Origin: Methanobacterium veterum
GTDB lineage: Archaea; Methanobacteriota; Methanobacteria; Methanobacteriales; Methanobacteriaceae
DNA: 64,000 bases
Direction of reading: 5' to 3'
Assembly: GCF_000745485.1 (NCBI RefSeq)
Contig: NZ_KN050693.1
Location: 50,570-114,569 of the forward strand
Both the position numbers and the translations under genes were made by a program. This document shows positions 45,833 through 55,168 of the stretch, in pieces (the first letter of the stretch is position 1; each line of letters begins with the position of its first letter). Under the pieces are notes generated by a model, which saw nothing but the letters and a program-made list of their open reading frames with translations, was not told the DNA's origin and ran no database searches.

Positions 45833-47215
45833 ATGGACAGTAAACAGAGAAACAGAATTTTGGCCCTGCTTTTTGTGGGTGTTTTTATGGGTGCCCTTGA
45901 TATTGGCATTGTAGGGCCAGTATTGCCTGCCGTTAAATCATTTTTTGCTGTAAATGATAGGGCTGTTTCATGGATATTTACTATTTATATACTTTTTTTC
46001 ATGATAGGGACGCCGCTTATGGCTAAAATATCTGATGTTTACGGTAGGAGAAATATATACATAATCGATATCTTTTTGTTTGCTGCAGGCTCTGTAATCA
46101 CTGCATTTTCATCTTCCTTTGAAATAATGCTTCTTGGAAGGGCTATCCAGGGTTTTGGAGCAGGGGGAATTTTTCCAGTTGCAAGCGCATTTATTGGGGA
46201 CACTTTTCCTCCGGAAAAACGCGGCTCTGCACTTGGTATTATAGGCTCCGTATTTGGTTTGTCAGCGATTTTTGGACCAATACTTGGGGGTTTACTTCTT
46301 AACTATGGTTGGCAGTGGCTTTTTATAATAAATATACCTATAGCTGCAGGAATTATAGCTGCAGGATATTTCATATTACCTAAAACTAAAAGAAAATGGG
46401 TTTCAGGCTTTGACTGGTACGGGACCCTGGTACTGGGAATTCTGGTTGCTTCACTTGCATTTGGGGTAAATCAGATAGACAGCAGTAATTTTACTGAAAG
46501 TCTTAAATCACTTTATGTGTGGCCATTTTTACTATTTTCTATTGTATTACTGCCGGTCCTATGGAGAATTGAGAGAGGTGCTGAAGACCCCATAATTCAG
46601 ATTAATTTATTAAAAAATAGGGAAGTTAGGCTGGCTACCGGTATATCGATAGGCTCTGGCTTAAGCCAGGTGGCAATAGTATTTCTCCCATCATTTGCGG
46701 TAATTTCGTTATCTCTGTCCACTTCTACTGCTAGTTTAATGATTCTCCCTCTGGTGATTACCATGGCTATCTGTGCACCTTTAGTTGGTAAATTACTTGA
46801 CAAATTTGGATCCAAAAAAGTGATGTTTACAGGCAGCTTTATATTAATTGCAGGCCTTTTTATTTTAAGCTTCTTTGCATATTCATTCTATATTTTTATC
46901 TTATCTTGCCTCATTTTGGGTGTGGGGTTAATTACAATTATCGGCGCCCCTTTGAGATACATCATGTTATCAGAAAGTCCAGAAAAATACAGGGCCTCTG
47001 GTCAGGCACTGATCAACATCAATGCCAGTGCTGGGCAGTTAGTCGGCGGTGCATTGGTGGGCGGTATAATTGCTTCGGGGGGCGGAACTTATGCAGGTTA
47101 CGAATTTGCATATATTGCAGTTGGTATTGCTGCGGTTATGATGCTATTTTTAACTATGGGTCTTAAGGGCCGCTTAGAGCAAGTTAAAACTATGAAAATG
47201 CATTCAAAAAGTTAA
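45833..47215 (+). CDS. MFS transporter, EmrB/DHA2-like
   Basis: A 460-residue membrane protein with 12-14 helices. DHA2 features include GALDIGIVGPVLPAVKSFF in helix 1, motif A MAKISDVYGRRNIYIIDI, RAIQGFGAGGIFPVASAFI and the helix-5 motif IFGPILGGLLLNYGWQWLF. It is expected to export hydrophobic compounds. The ATG lacks a strong ribosome binding site, so the message may be leaderless. No regulator is adjacent. Confidence 0.9.
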   Translation: MDSKQRNRILALLFVGVFMGALDIGIVGPVLPAVKSFFAVNDRAVSWIFTIYILFFMIGTPLMAKISDVYGRRNIYIIDIFLFAAGSVITAFSSSFEIMLLGRAIQGFGAGGIFPVASAFIGDTFPPEKRGSALGIIGSVFGLSAIFGPILGGLLLNYGWQWLFIINIPIAAGIIAAGYFILPKTKRKWVSGFDWYGTLVLGILVASLAFGVNQIDSSNFTESLKSLYVWPFLLFSIVLLPVLWRIERGAEDPIIQINLLKNREVRLATGISIGSGLSQVAIVFLPSFAVISLSLSTSTASLMILPLVITMAICAPLVGKLLDKFGSKKVMFTGSFILIAGLFILSFFAYSFYIFILSCLILGVGLITIIGAPLRYIMLSESPEKYRASGQALININASAGQLVGGALVGGIIASGGGTYAGYEFAYIAVGIAAVMMLFLTMGLKGRLEQVKTMKMHSKS

Positions 47216-47547
47216 TTATATGGTGGGCTTACGTTTTTTAATATGTGATGAAATAACTTTATAAAAAATTTCATAAATTGCCTATATTTTATATTATCAC
47301 CGCCCCATATGATAAGGTATAAAAATAGTAAAAATAAACATATGGCTAGTGTAAGTTGGAAATATATATGCATAAAACATATAAAAATCTCCGATTTTTA
47401 TTGTGAAAAATCCTAGATTTTTCAACATGTAAAATCTCTGATTTTACTCGTGAAAAAATCTTCGATTTTTTCAACATATTATGGAACAACTGGAAGAGCG
47501 TTATACTCTAAATTTTCCCTTAGACTTCGGTTTGGAGTAGTGAATAA
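47216..47547. other. Intergenic region with a hairpin array
   Basis: It holds the four-hairpin array at 47381-47473 in the leader region of the coiled-coil gene. Otherwise the region is AT-rich. Confidence 0.5.
47381..47473. repeat. Array of four 3-nt-loop hairpins
   Basis: Four perfect inverted repeats with 3-nt loops: 47381-47401 (9 bp), 47404-47424 (9), 47429-47447 (8) and 47451-47473 (10). Linkers are TG, ACAT and TCG, and ACAT follows the last one. This alternation matches the array at 13577-13724 although stem sequences differ. It ends about 75 nt before the coiled-coil gene. Confidence 0.85.
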
Positions 47548-48174
47548 ATGGTACAGCTAATTAAGACCTCTGTAAAATGCTATAAAAAGAGAGCTAAAAA
47601 GACAGTGGGCGGTAAACAAAAGGTTTATGAGTATAATCAGTATCTTATCCCCCTTAAAAGATCTGATAACCTGGAATGTAAAGAAGGAGTGCTTATAATA
47701 CCTGAAAAATACTTTAAAGAGTTATTCGGCGTGGAAGATACATGGGCAGTTAAGGAGTACCTGAGCAAGCTTAAAGGATATGAAATGAGCATTGAAGGAT
47801 ATAAAAAGGAATTCAAAGAACTGGAACTTAGATACCAGAAAGAATTTAAAGATCTGGAATGGAAACACAGCGAACTATCGAAATCTTACAAGGAACTTTT
47901 TAGTAAACACACCAAAGCTACAAAATTGTATAAAATGGATACCTCAAAACTCCAGGAATTAGAAACTAAAACTGAAGAGCTGGCTAAACAGCTGGAAATT
48001 AAAGAAATCGAATACAAAAAACTAAAGGAAGATTATGACATGGTTTTAAGCAGGGATGCTATTATTGGGGAGCAGCTAAAACCAGATGAAAATAAAGGCG
48101 ATGAAGACAAAGATTTCTGGTCAATGATAAAGAATCGCCTTGGAAAAAAGGAATTAGCGTCCAAAGATGAATAA
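47548..48174 (+). CDS. Coiled-coil protein of unknown function
   Basis: A 208-residue protein. A short N-terminal beta-rich domain (YKKRAKKTVGGKQKVYEYNQ, then YLIPLKRSDNLECKEGVLII) precedes a long Lys/Glu-rich coiled coil (about residues 80-165) and a C-terminal charged tail. I recognise no family. It lies 54 nt upstream of the UvrD-like helicase gene on the same strand, so the two are probably co-transcribed and may work together (inferred). Confidence 0.65.
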   Translation: MVQLIKTSVKCYKKRAKKTVGGKQKVYEYNQYLIPLKRSDNLECKEGVLIIPEKYFKELFGVEDTWAVKEYLSKLKGYEMSIEGYKKEFKELELRYQKEFKDLEWKHSELSKSYKELFSKHTKATKLYKMDTSKLQELETKTEELAKQLEIKEIEYKKLKEDYDMVLSRDAIIGEQLKPDENKGDEDKDFWSMIKNRLGKKELASKDE

Positions 48175-48228
48175 ATCTTTGATATTTTTTATTTTATTTA
48201 ATTTAATTATTTTTAATGAGTGCGGTTT

Positions 48229-50565
48229 ATGATTGAATACCCTGATTTTGAAAAAATAGTTCTGGACAAGCTTGGAAGGGACATAAGGATCGAGGTAAAT
48301 GAAGACCAGCATAATGCAATAATCCCTGCCCCTGATACTTCATTATTTATAGTGGCAGGTCCTGGAAGCGGTAAAACAACTGTAATGGTTCTAAAAATAC
48401 TGAAATTTATTTTTGTAGACGGTGTAAAACCATCTTCAATTTTAGCAACTACTTTTACAAGAAAAGCAGCAGCACAATTAAAATCCCGGACGATTGAATG
48501 GGGAAATGAACTGAAATCAACTTTAATGGAAAATCCAAAGTATTCCTCCATCCGGGTCCTGATTGAAAAGCTTGATTTCAAAAGAATAGTTACAGGTACG
48601 CTGGATAGTATAGCTGAAGATATTTTAAAAAGCAGTGATTCTGGCTCTTCGCCTGCTATAATTGAAGATCTTGTATCCAATGCACTTATGATAAAAGTTG
48701 GACTCCTTGACCATGACCGTCAAAGAGATAAGGATCTTCATGGGTTTTTAAATCACATAAGGGGTTCAAGAACAAGACTTAATGTTTCAATGATGAGTCA
48801 GATACTCCTTGAGATAAAAGACAGGGTATACCATGATAGAATTGATTTTGAAAAGTTTATAAATGATTATGAGCACCCTGGCGCTAAAATAGCTCATGAT
48901 GCAATATCTGATTATATAGGTGACTTAAAAAACAGGAACCTCCTTGATTTTTCAATGCTTGAGGATGAATTTTTAAGAAAACTCCAGACTGATGGGCTTA
49001 AAGGTTTAAAAAATATCAAAATAGTTTTGGTGGATGAATATCAGGATACAAACCTGCTTCAAGAAACTATTTACTTGAAAATTGCAGATGTAGCCGTCAA
49101 GAATAAAGGAAGTATCATTGTTGTTGGCGATGATGACCAGTCACTTTACAGGTTCAGAGGAGCCACTGTGGATCTTTTTACAGATTTTGGAAATAGATTA
49201 AATGGATATCTTGGAATAAATCCTCTTTTTGTAAACCTTTCTAAAAATTACAGGTCCACAGAGCATATAGTTGATTTCTGCAATGAGTTTATACGGCTTG
49301 ATAAAGAGTTTCAGAATGTACGTGCAGAAGGTAAAAGGTCAATTTCGTCCAGTTTAGAAAATTCGATTAATGTCCCTGTTCTGGGAATGTTTAGAGATGA
49401 TATTAACACACTTGCGGCAGATCTGGCAAATTTTATTAGGGAGGCCAGTCATGGTAAAGGATTTAATTTAGATTATAAAGGTAGTTCATTTAAAATCAAA
49501 ATTGATGAAAAAGATGGATCTCCTTCAGATATTGCATTTTTATGTAGTTCTCCTCTTGAACTAGATTTTAAAGGTAATCCTAGACTTCCAATTCTTCTTA
49601 AAGATGAATTAAATAAAATTAATCCCCAGATACCTGTTTTTAATCCACGTGGGCAGAGTTTGGGTAGAATACCTGTTATTGAGGTATTATGTGGAATTCT
49701 TTTGGAATGTATAGATCCTGAATGTAAAATCCAGAATACCTTTGGTAGGTTGCCTCGAAATGCGGTATTTCGATTTAAAATCTGGAGGTCTAAGGCTTTA
49801 AAATATATAGATGATAAAGAAGATGAATCTAAAGAAATGCATGCTTTTATAGATACGTGGAGAAGCTATTTTCGAATAAAAGAGGATAAAATAGAGGTTC
49901 CTCTAGTTGAGCTTATCTATAAAATGGTTAAATGGATACCTGAAATATTAGATGAAGAAGGACTTGTTTATCTGGAGATCATTATTAAAACCATTACACA
50001 GACCAGCCTGTTCAGTGATTTTAAGTCAAATATTGTATTAAATGGTAGAAATAGAGATATAAATCAAGATTCAGTAATAGAGGTGATGTGGAATATATTT
50101 GTACCTATTGCATTAGGCGCTATAAACCTTGATCTGGATATTCTTGAGAACCTGCCTGAAAATGGGATAAATATAATGTCAATTCACCAGTCTAAAGGTT
50201 TAGAGTTTCCTATTGTTATAGTGGACGTGGGTTCTGATTTTAAAATGAATTATGCAAATCATGCATTTAAAAGGTTTCCTGGAACCCCTGGAAAGTCATG
50301 TACCCTGGAGGATAACATGAGGAAATTTTCTAAACTGGGAATACCAAAACGAGGTGCGCTTGATAGGGCGTTTGATGACCTTATAAGGCAGTATTTTGTA
50401 GCATTCAGCAGGCCTCAGGGGCTGCTGTTACTTGTGGGTCTAAATTCATTAAAAGATGGCTATTTCTTTAATAATGCATTGAGATATGTTCCTAATGTTG
50501 CAACTGGTTGGGATAGAGATGGTGAATGGCACTGGGAAGGGCTAAATAATCTGTTTCATATATAG
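48229..50565 (+). CDS. UvrD/Rep-type superfamily I DNA helicase
   Basis: A 778-residue SF1 helicase with all core motifs: Walker A GPGSGKTT (about 46-53), Ia ATTFTRKAAAQLKSR, II VDEYQDTN, III GDDDQSLYRFRGA, IV LSKNYRST, V INIMSIHQSKGLEFPIVI and VI RQYFVAFSRPQG. It unwinds DNA 3' to 5' using ATP. No nuclease domain is fused to it. The first frame start is GTG at 48220, but GAGTG and 6 nt precede the ATG at 48229. A Cas4-like nuclease gene follows 349 bp later on the same strand. Confidence 0.9.
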   Translation: MIEYPDFEKIVLDKLGRDIRIEVNEDQHNAIIPAPDTSLFIVAGPGSGKTTVMVLKILKFIFVDGVKPSSILATTFTRKAAAQLKSRTIEWGNELKSTLMENPKYSSIRVLIEKLDFKRIVTGTLDSIAEDILKSSDSGSSPAIIEDLVSNALMIKVGLLDHDRQRDKDLHGFLNHIRGSRTRLNVSMMSQILLEIKDRVYHDRIDFEKFINDYEHPGAKIAHDAISDYIGDLKNRNLLDFSMLEDEFLRKLQTDGLKGLKNIKIVLVDEYQDTNLLQETIYLKIADVAVKNKGSIIVVGDDDQSLYRFRGATVDLFTDFGNRLNGYLGINPLFVNLSKNYRSTEHIVDFCNEFIRLDKEFQNVRAEGKRSISSSLENSINVPVLGMFRDDINTLAADLANFIREASHGKGFNLDYKGSSFKIKIDEKDGSPSDIAFLCSSPLELDFKGNPRLPILLKDELNKINPQIPVFNPRGQSLGRIPVIEVLCGILLECIDPECKIQNTFGRLPRNAVFRFKIWRSKALKYIDDKEDESKEMHAFIDTWRSYFRIKEDKIEVPLVELIYKMVKWIPEILDEEGLVYLEIIIKTITQTSLFSDFKSNIVLNGRNRDINQDSVIEVMWNIFVPIALGAINLDLDILENLPENGINIMSIHQSKGLEFPIVIVDVGSDFKMNYANHAFKRFPGTPGKSCTLEDNMRKFSKLGIPKRGALDRAFDDLIRQYFVAFSRPQGLLLLVGLNSLKDGYFFNNALRYVPNVATGWDRDGEWHWEGLNNLFHI

Positions 50566-50914
50566 GTATTGCTGTTTATTTTTAGTTTTTTTTATGTTAA
50601 ATATTATATAATGACTGTACATAATTTCATGAATTTAGATTTCTAAATCATAGTAATCATATTGACTTTTTTACTGTGCAAAATTTTTGTATTATCTATT
50701 TTATAATTTGGAGAAGAAAAAACAGTGTTTATATAATGCATTTAACTTCTAATAATATTGTTTGAGAAGATTTTGAATTATACGGGATATGAAAATATTT
50801 TAAATGTTCAAATTTGGATATATTTTTGAAATATTCCCTTAATACTTTCTGCACCAATGTTGGCACTAGTACTGGATTAAGCAAAATCTTCTAGAATATG
50901 TTAGGAGCAAATGT
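50566..50914. other. Intergenic region with an MFS remnant
   Basis: AT-rich. Near 50836-50880 it contains a short stretch that looks like a decayed MFS transporter helix (listed separately). Otherwise no gene. Confidence 0.4.
50836..50880 (+). pseudogene. Tiny MFS transporter remnant
   Basis: In frame this reads PLILSAPMLALVLD then stop, matching LVILSAPMFAPVFMG of the transporter at 38208. The DNA agrees over CTTTCTGCACCAATGTT and partly beyond. It is probably a leftover of a transporter gene. It is short, so chance similarity remains possible. Confidence 0.35.
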
Positions 50915-51574
50915 ATGTCATTTCCAGATTCAATTCCTCACCCAACTGTATCTCAAGTTAAGATAATTGAAAATAAGACTAACTTCCCTATTAGCTGGTT
51001 AAACAAGCAGGGATACTGTGAATATGGTATTTTCCTTGAGAATGTGCGCCAGATTAAAACCGCACCTACAGCGGCTATGATTAAGGGAGTAAAAGAGCAC
51101 GCTGTTTTAGAGGAAAACTTCAAAGAAGAAGCAGTACCAGCAACATTTGATGAGATGCTGGAATCCTCAAAAACAGGGGAACTTTTATCGCGTGAATTTC
51201 CTGTAGTTTCAGCTAATTATGGAATTCGAGGATTTATAGATGAAATATGGATGACTCCTGATGAATTTATAATAATCGATGATAAACCTGGAACTATACC
51301 TTATTATTCAAGTATAAACCAGGTATATGGATACTGCCTGGCATTTAAAGATATGATCGAAGAAGACAGGCAAATAGTAGCATCTCTTCGAGAGAGGGGA
51401 ACTGATAATATATTCTGGGCATCTTATTTTGACGAAAAAGCTGAAAAAGGCATAATCGACCTTATAGATCATGTACATGATTTGATATCTGGAAATACTG
51501 AATTTGGTTCCACTGATAATCCTAATAAATGCAGAAAATGCAGATTCAATAAGATATGTGATAGGCGGGTATGA
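50915..51574 (+). CDS. Cas4/RecB-like PD-(D/E)XK nuclease with four cysteines
   Basis: A 219-residue protein. An N-terminal Cys (GYCEYG) and three C-terminal cysteines (NKCRKCRFNKICDRRV) are arranged as in Cas4/AddB-type iron-sulfur nucleases. Between them are an acidic strand pair GFIDEIWMTPDEFIIIDDKPG (catalytic D...D-x-K) and a QVYGYCLAF helix matching the RecB-family QxxxY motif. It should be an exonuclease or end-processing nuclease. AGGAG lies 7 nt before the ATG at 50915. It is on the same strand as the UvrD-like helicase. Confidence 0.85.
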   Translation: MSFPDSIPHPTVSQVKIIENKTNFPISWLNKQGYCEYGIFLENVRQIKTAPTAAMIKGVKEHAVLEENFKEEAVPATFDEMLESSKTGELLSREFPVVSANYGIRGFIDEIWMTPDEFIIIDDKPGTIPYYSSINQVYGYCLAFKDMIEEDRQIVASLRERGTDNIFWASYFDEKAEKGIIDLIDHVHDLISGNTEFGSTDNPNKCRKCRFNKICDRRV

Positions 51575-52007
51575 TAATACCTTCAAAACAATATGTTTTT
51601 AACAGTTTTTGCTATAAATAAATTAATCAATACTCTTTTTTGATTGTAATTGTACAACTTGGGGTAATTATAAAATTAAGAACTGATTTACTTGAGATAT
51701 TTTTATTTTTAAACTTGTAATAACTTTTTTCTCACTAATTTTCCACAAAAGTTATATGTTATTATACATAAAAAATAGCAATATTGTAATACTTGGGGGA
51801 AATCTAGGATAGGCAATTATCTGTTAAATGGTGTATTAAAGTTAAATTGAATTATACTATGTCCCAAAGCATCAAAAGATAAATTTAAATACAATAAAAC
51901 CCGAAATACATGGGTTTATTATTTAAATTTATAAACGATACATTTAAATAGGAAAAACAGTAAACAATCAATCTGCCACAGTGCAGACAAATTGCTTATT
52001 TTAGTTT
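51575..52007. other. Intergenic region upstream of tRNA-Gln
   Basis: AT-rich with no gene. The tract ACATTTAAATAGG near 51941-51953 is a likely TATA region for the tRNA transcript. Confidence 0.4.
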
Positions 52008-52082
<75 letters not shown>

Positions 52083-52108
52083 CCCTTTAAACCACAAGAG
52101 GTAGTTTT

Positions 52109-53266
52109 ATGAAAAACATTCTTGTTGTAGGTACAAATTCGCGACCTGTGGCATGCTCTGCAAAAAAGATGGGAAACACCATCTATTCAGTAGATTATTT
52201 TTGTACAAGTGACCTTGTAAAATGTTCTGATTATTTAAGGTGCATATTAAATCAAATTCCCTATGAATCCTGTGGACACTACATCGAAAGGTTCGATCCT
52301 GAACTTCTTGAGACTTATGCAAATGAAGTTGTTGATGATGTAGACTGTATTCTATGCAGTGCAGGAGCAATGCCTGATAAATTTCCAGAATCAAAAGTAG
52401 TAGGGAACAAAAAAATTGCACATATCGAAAATAAATATAACCTTTATAATTTACTCAAAGATAAATTCAACGTCCCAGAAACTTTTTTAGTATCTTCTTA
52501 CAGTGAGGCAGCTGAAATAGTGAAGAGCAAAGAAGATAGAAAATTCATTGTAAAGCCCATCTTTGGGGCTGGGGGCAAGGGCATCAGAAGGTTTGAAGAA
52601 ACAAATGAAAATACTGATTTTAGAGGTATGATGCTTCAAGAGTTTATCGAAGGCCAAAATGTAAGTGCATCGGTTTTATCAACAAGGAACGAAGCAAAGG
52701 CGATTTTTACAAGCAGACAGATACTTGGAGAAGATGGACTTGGGCAGCCTGATGAATTTGCATACTGTGGGAATATAGTTCCATTCACTGATGACTTGCA
52801 GGTTAAAAAAACAGCAGAAGATGCCATAATGGAGTTATCACTTTTAGGATCAAATGGGGTAGATATGATCCATACTGGAGAAGACATCTATGTTATAGAA
52901 GTTAACCCACGATTTCAGGGTACCTTTGAGTGTGCTGAAGAAGTGCTTGGAATTAACATGGTGGATGCCCATGTGAATGCGTGCAGCGGCACAATAATTG
53001 AAATACCCCAACCGAATAAATTCGCTGTTAAGATGGTTATTTTTGCAAAGAGGCGCTGTATTGCAGGAGATCTAGATTTTGATGGAGTATATGATATTCC
53101 TGAGCAAAATGTCATTATTGAAAAAGATGAACCTGCTGCAACAGTCATAGCATCAGATGAAAGTCTTGAAAAGGCCATTTATAAAGCAGAAAAATTGGTT
53201 GAACGAGTTTATAATGAGCTTGAACCATTTCCTGAAAAAATACTGGCTAGAAATGTCAGTGTGTGA
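52109..53266 (+). CDS. ATP-grasp ligase-like protein
   Basis: A 385-residue protein with a Rossmann-like N-terminal part (MKNILVVGTNSRPVACSAKK) and an ATP-grasp core: nucleotide-binding FIVKPIFGAGGKGIRRFEE, QEFIEGQNVSASVLS, and metal-binding IYVIEVNPRFQGTFE. It resembles carbamoyl-phosphate-synthase-like ATP-grasp enzymes used in methanogen cofactor pathways; the substrate cannot be read. The ATG follows AGAGGTAGTTTT. It lies 29 nt after the tRNA gene, so read-through from the tRNA promoter is possible. Confidence 0.87.
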   Translation: MKNILVVGTNSRPVACSAKKMGNTIYSVDYFCTSDLVKCSDYLRCILNQIPYESCGHYIERFDPELLETYANEVVDDVDCILCSAGAMPDKFPESKVVGNKKIAHIENKYNLYNLLKDKFNVPETFLVSSYSEAAEIVKSKEDRKFIVKPIFGAGGKGIRRFEETNENTDFRGMMLQEFIEGQNVSASVLSTRNEAKAIFTSRQILGEDGLGQPDEFAYCGNIVPFTDDLQVKKTAEDAIMELSLLGSNGVDMIHTGEDIYVIEVNPRFQGTFECAEEVLGINMVDAHVNACSGTIIEIPQPNKFAVKMVIFAKRRCIAGDLDFDGVYDIPEQNVIIEKDEPAATVIASDESLEKAIYKAEKLVERVYNELEPFPEKILARNVSV

Positions 53267-53298
53267 TATTTAAAAATAGCGTTTTATATATACTTAAA

Positions 53299-53334
53299 AA
53301 GATAAGTAGCTAATTTTTGTTCGCTACTTATCTT
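53299..53334. terminator. 12-bp stem terminator between convergent genes
   Basis: AAGATAAGTAGC (53299-53310) pairs perfectly with GCTACTTATCTT (53323-53334), loop 12 nt including TTTTT. It lies between the ATP-grasp gene and the convergent small membrane-protein gene, so it probably ends both transcripts. Confidence 0.7.
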
Positions 53335-53372
53335 GATTACTTTTAATTCTATAAAATAAGTTAGTAATTTAT

Positions 53373-53522
53373 CTAAAATAGGCCTAAAACACGTAGAATA
53401 AAGATTAATGTCCCTATTACTATCATTATAGTTACTACAATTGATGCTCCAGAGAGTATTAAAAATAATTTTGCACGTTTATCTGGATCATCCATGATAT
53501 CTTCTATTGGGTCTATACTCAT
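53373..53522 (-). CDS. 49-residue membrane microprotein
   Basis: A short frame encoding MSIDPIEDIMDDPDKRAKLF followed by a single membrane helix (about 20-47). AGGTGATCAA precedes the ATG, a strong ribosome binding site. The acidic N-terminus and one helix suggest an accessory subunit of a membrane complex. It is followed on the minus strand by nothing obvious. The UPF0216 gene lies directly upstream (28 bp), so the two are likely co-transcribed. Confidence 0.75.
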   Translation of the reverse strand: MSIDPIEDIMDDPDKRAKLFLILSGASIVVTIMIVIGTLIFILRVLGLF

Positions 53523-53549
53523 TTGATCACCTTGACTGTATTAATTTAA

Positions 53550-53954
53550 CTATCTTACGAGAAAGATGTACTGTGTAGTTGTTGGAAACTTAATCCTAAG
53601 TTCCTTTATTTGAGGTCTATATATAAAAAGTTCACGTTTACATGGGTCAATATTTAATATTTTGCAGATAATGGTTGACTCCATGTCTCCAGCAATTCTT
53701 GCTCCAGATGTCAGCGACTCGATTTCAATATAAATAGGAAGTTTTAATTTTTTATAGTCTTCTTTATCAATCATGCTGGCTATTTCTTTAAGTTCAGCAT
53801 TTTTAAATCTGTGCCTTGTACCATCTGCACCTAGTACGTGGGGCCTTTCTTCTTTCAAAAGTTCTGCTAATGTTTTTCGACGTCTTGGGAGATGCCTGTT
53901 TAAACTTATAACCTGCTTTTTAAGAATGTTATCTGAAGGATCTAATTTTTTCAT
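53550..53954 (-). CDS. UPF0216 (DUF61) family protein
   Basis: A 134-residue archaeal protein. Recognisable segments are ISLNRHLPRRRKTLAELLKEERPHVLGADGTRHRFKNAEL and LKLPIYIEIESLTSGARIAGDMES, typical of the UPF0216 family found across methanogens. No catalytic residues are defined and the function is unknown. A 49-residue membrane protein gene lies downstream on the same strand. Confidence 0.87.
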   Translation of the reverse strand: MKKLDPSDNILKKQVISLNRHLPRRRKTLAELLKEERPHVLGADGTRHRFKNAELKEIASMIDKEDYKKLKLPIYIEIESLTSGARIAGDMESTIICKILNIDPCKRELFIYRPQIKELRIKFPTTTQYIFLVR

Positions 53955-54100
53955 CTATTAATTTTATCTATTCCATTCATATAAGCTTTATAAAAATGAT
54001 GTAAAATAGGAAAATAATGCCTTTAATATATATCTAACTGTATAAATAGCTTTGATTTATTTTTAGGTATTAAAATAAAAAAAATAGTAAAAAAAGGAGT

Positions 54101-54493
54101 TTATTTGATCATCTCTACAGGGAGAAGAACTAAAACTCCAAGTAAGTCGTCTTTTTGTATAGTACCATCGATGTTTGCAAGAAATGAAGCATAGTCAACT
54201 GTTCTTTTCATGCTCATAGGAAGATGAACTTCTTCTCCCACTGCTACTGTATGTCCATATCTGTTTGATGCATAAGCAGATAAGAACACTATGTGGTTTG
54301 CAGGGATATTGATTTTTTTAATCTTTATTGATTTGGCTTCATTAGCTTTAATATCCATGTCCTCATCAGCTATTACGGCGCGTAGTTTACCAATAATGTT
54401 TCCTACTTTAAAATCGCCTAGTGCGTGAAGTTCTTCGCCTTTAAGCTCTTCTTTAACCTCATCTACCCTATTTAATACTCTAATAGCTCCCAT
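54101..54493 (-). CDS. DUF22-like protein at the end of the ATP synthase operon
   Basis: A 130-residue protein with several beta strands (IGKLRAVIADEDMDIKANEA, VFLSAYASNRYGHTVAVGEEV) that I associate tentatively with archaeal DUF22. Its ATG lies 1 nt after the stop of the D subunit gene, so it is translationally linked to the ATP synthase operon. No catalytic motif is visible. It may be a regulator or assembly factor of the enzyme (inferred from position only). Confidence 0.7.
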   Translation of the reverse strand: MGAIRVLNRVDEVKEELKGEELHALGDFKVGNIIGKLRAVIADEDMDIKANEAKSIKIKKINIPANHIVFLSAYASNRYGHTVAVGEEVHLPMSMKRTVDYASFLANIDGTIQKDDLLGVLVLLPVEMIK

Positions 54494-54494
54494 T

Positions 54495-55133
54495 TTATGA
54501 CTCCATGGCCTTTTTAATCATTTTCAACCTTACGAAGTTTTCTCTTTCCATTTCTTCAAGCCGCATTTCAATGTACTTGACTGTATTTTCTACTCTTGGA
54601 ATGATTATGTGCTCTAGCGCATTTACCCTTCTTTTTGTTGATTCTATCTCTTCTGCAAGAAGTACAATGGTTTTTTCGATTTCTGCAAGTTCAAGTATTA
54701 AATTGATTGATTCTTCGAACTTCCTTGCTGCCTCATCAAGTTTGGCAGAAGTATCTACAAATCCGTAACCTCTTTGAACCATGTTTCTTTGTGAAGTTTC
54801 AGCTTCAAGTATAGGCACCACAACACCCATTACACTCCGTGAGTCGATATCCACTTTGACAGATTCTTTAACAGACACCGCAGCTTTTTTAACAGCTAAG
54901 TCTCCCATAACAATTTGAGCAGTTGTGAGATCTTCAAATGCCTCAGCCATTTTTTTCTCAACTTCATTTCTGGAACCTTTTACACGTTCCAGTATGTTGA
55001 AAAATTCCATTATAAGAGCATTCCTTTTCTCTTTAAGGAGACCATGCCCTTTAACTGCGAGCTTTTCACGGTCCTTAAGTTTAAGAAGTTCCATCCTTGT
55101 TGGATTAACTCCTTCTAACATTTCTTGTGCCAT
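54495..55133 (-). CDS. atpD: A-type ATP synthase subunit D
   Basis: A 212-residue central-stalk subunit. The long N- and C-terminal helices typical of subunit D are clear ([20 protein letters not shown] at the start, [20 protein letters not shown] near the end). D forms the rotating shaft inside the A3B3 head. It follows subunit B by 35 nt and is directly followed by the DUF22-like gene. Confidence 0.95.
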   Translation of the reverse strand: MAQEMLEGVNPTRMELLKLKDREKLAVKGHGLLKEKRNALIMEFFNILERVKGSRNEVEKKMAEAFEDLTTAQIVMGDLAVKKAAVSVKESVKVDIDSRSVMGVVVPILEAETSQRNMVQRGYGFVDTSAKLDEAARKFEESINLILELAEIEKTIVLLAEEIESTKRRVNALEHIIIPRVENTVKYIEMRLEEMERENFVRLKMIKKAMES

Positions 55134-55168
55134 TTTTTATCCCTCTTTTAAAAATAAATAAAAGGAGG

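Noticed and set aside
50915..51574. True Cas4 of a CRISPR system
   Set aside because: The fold and cysteines fit Cas4-like nucleases, but no cas1, cas2 or CRISPR array occurs in the window.
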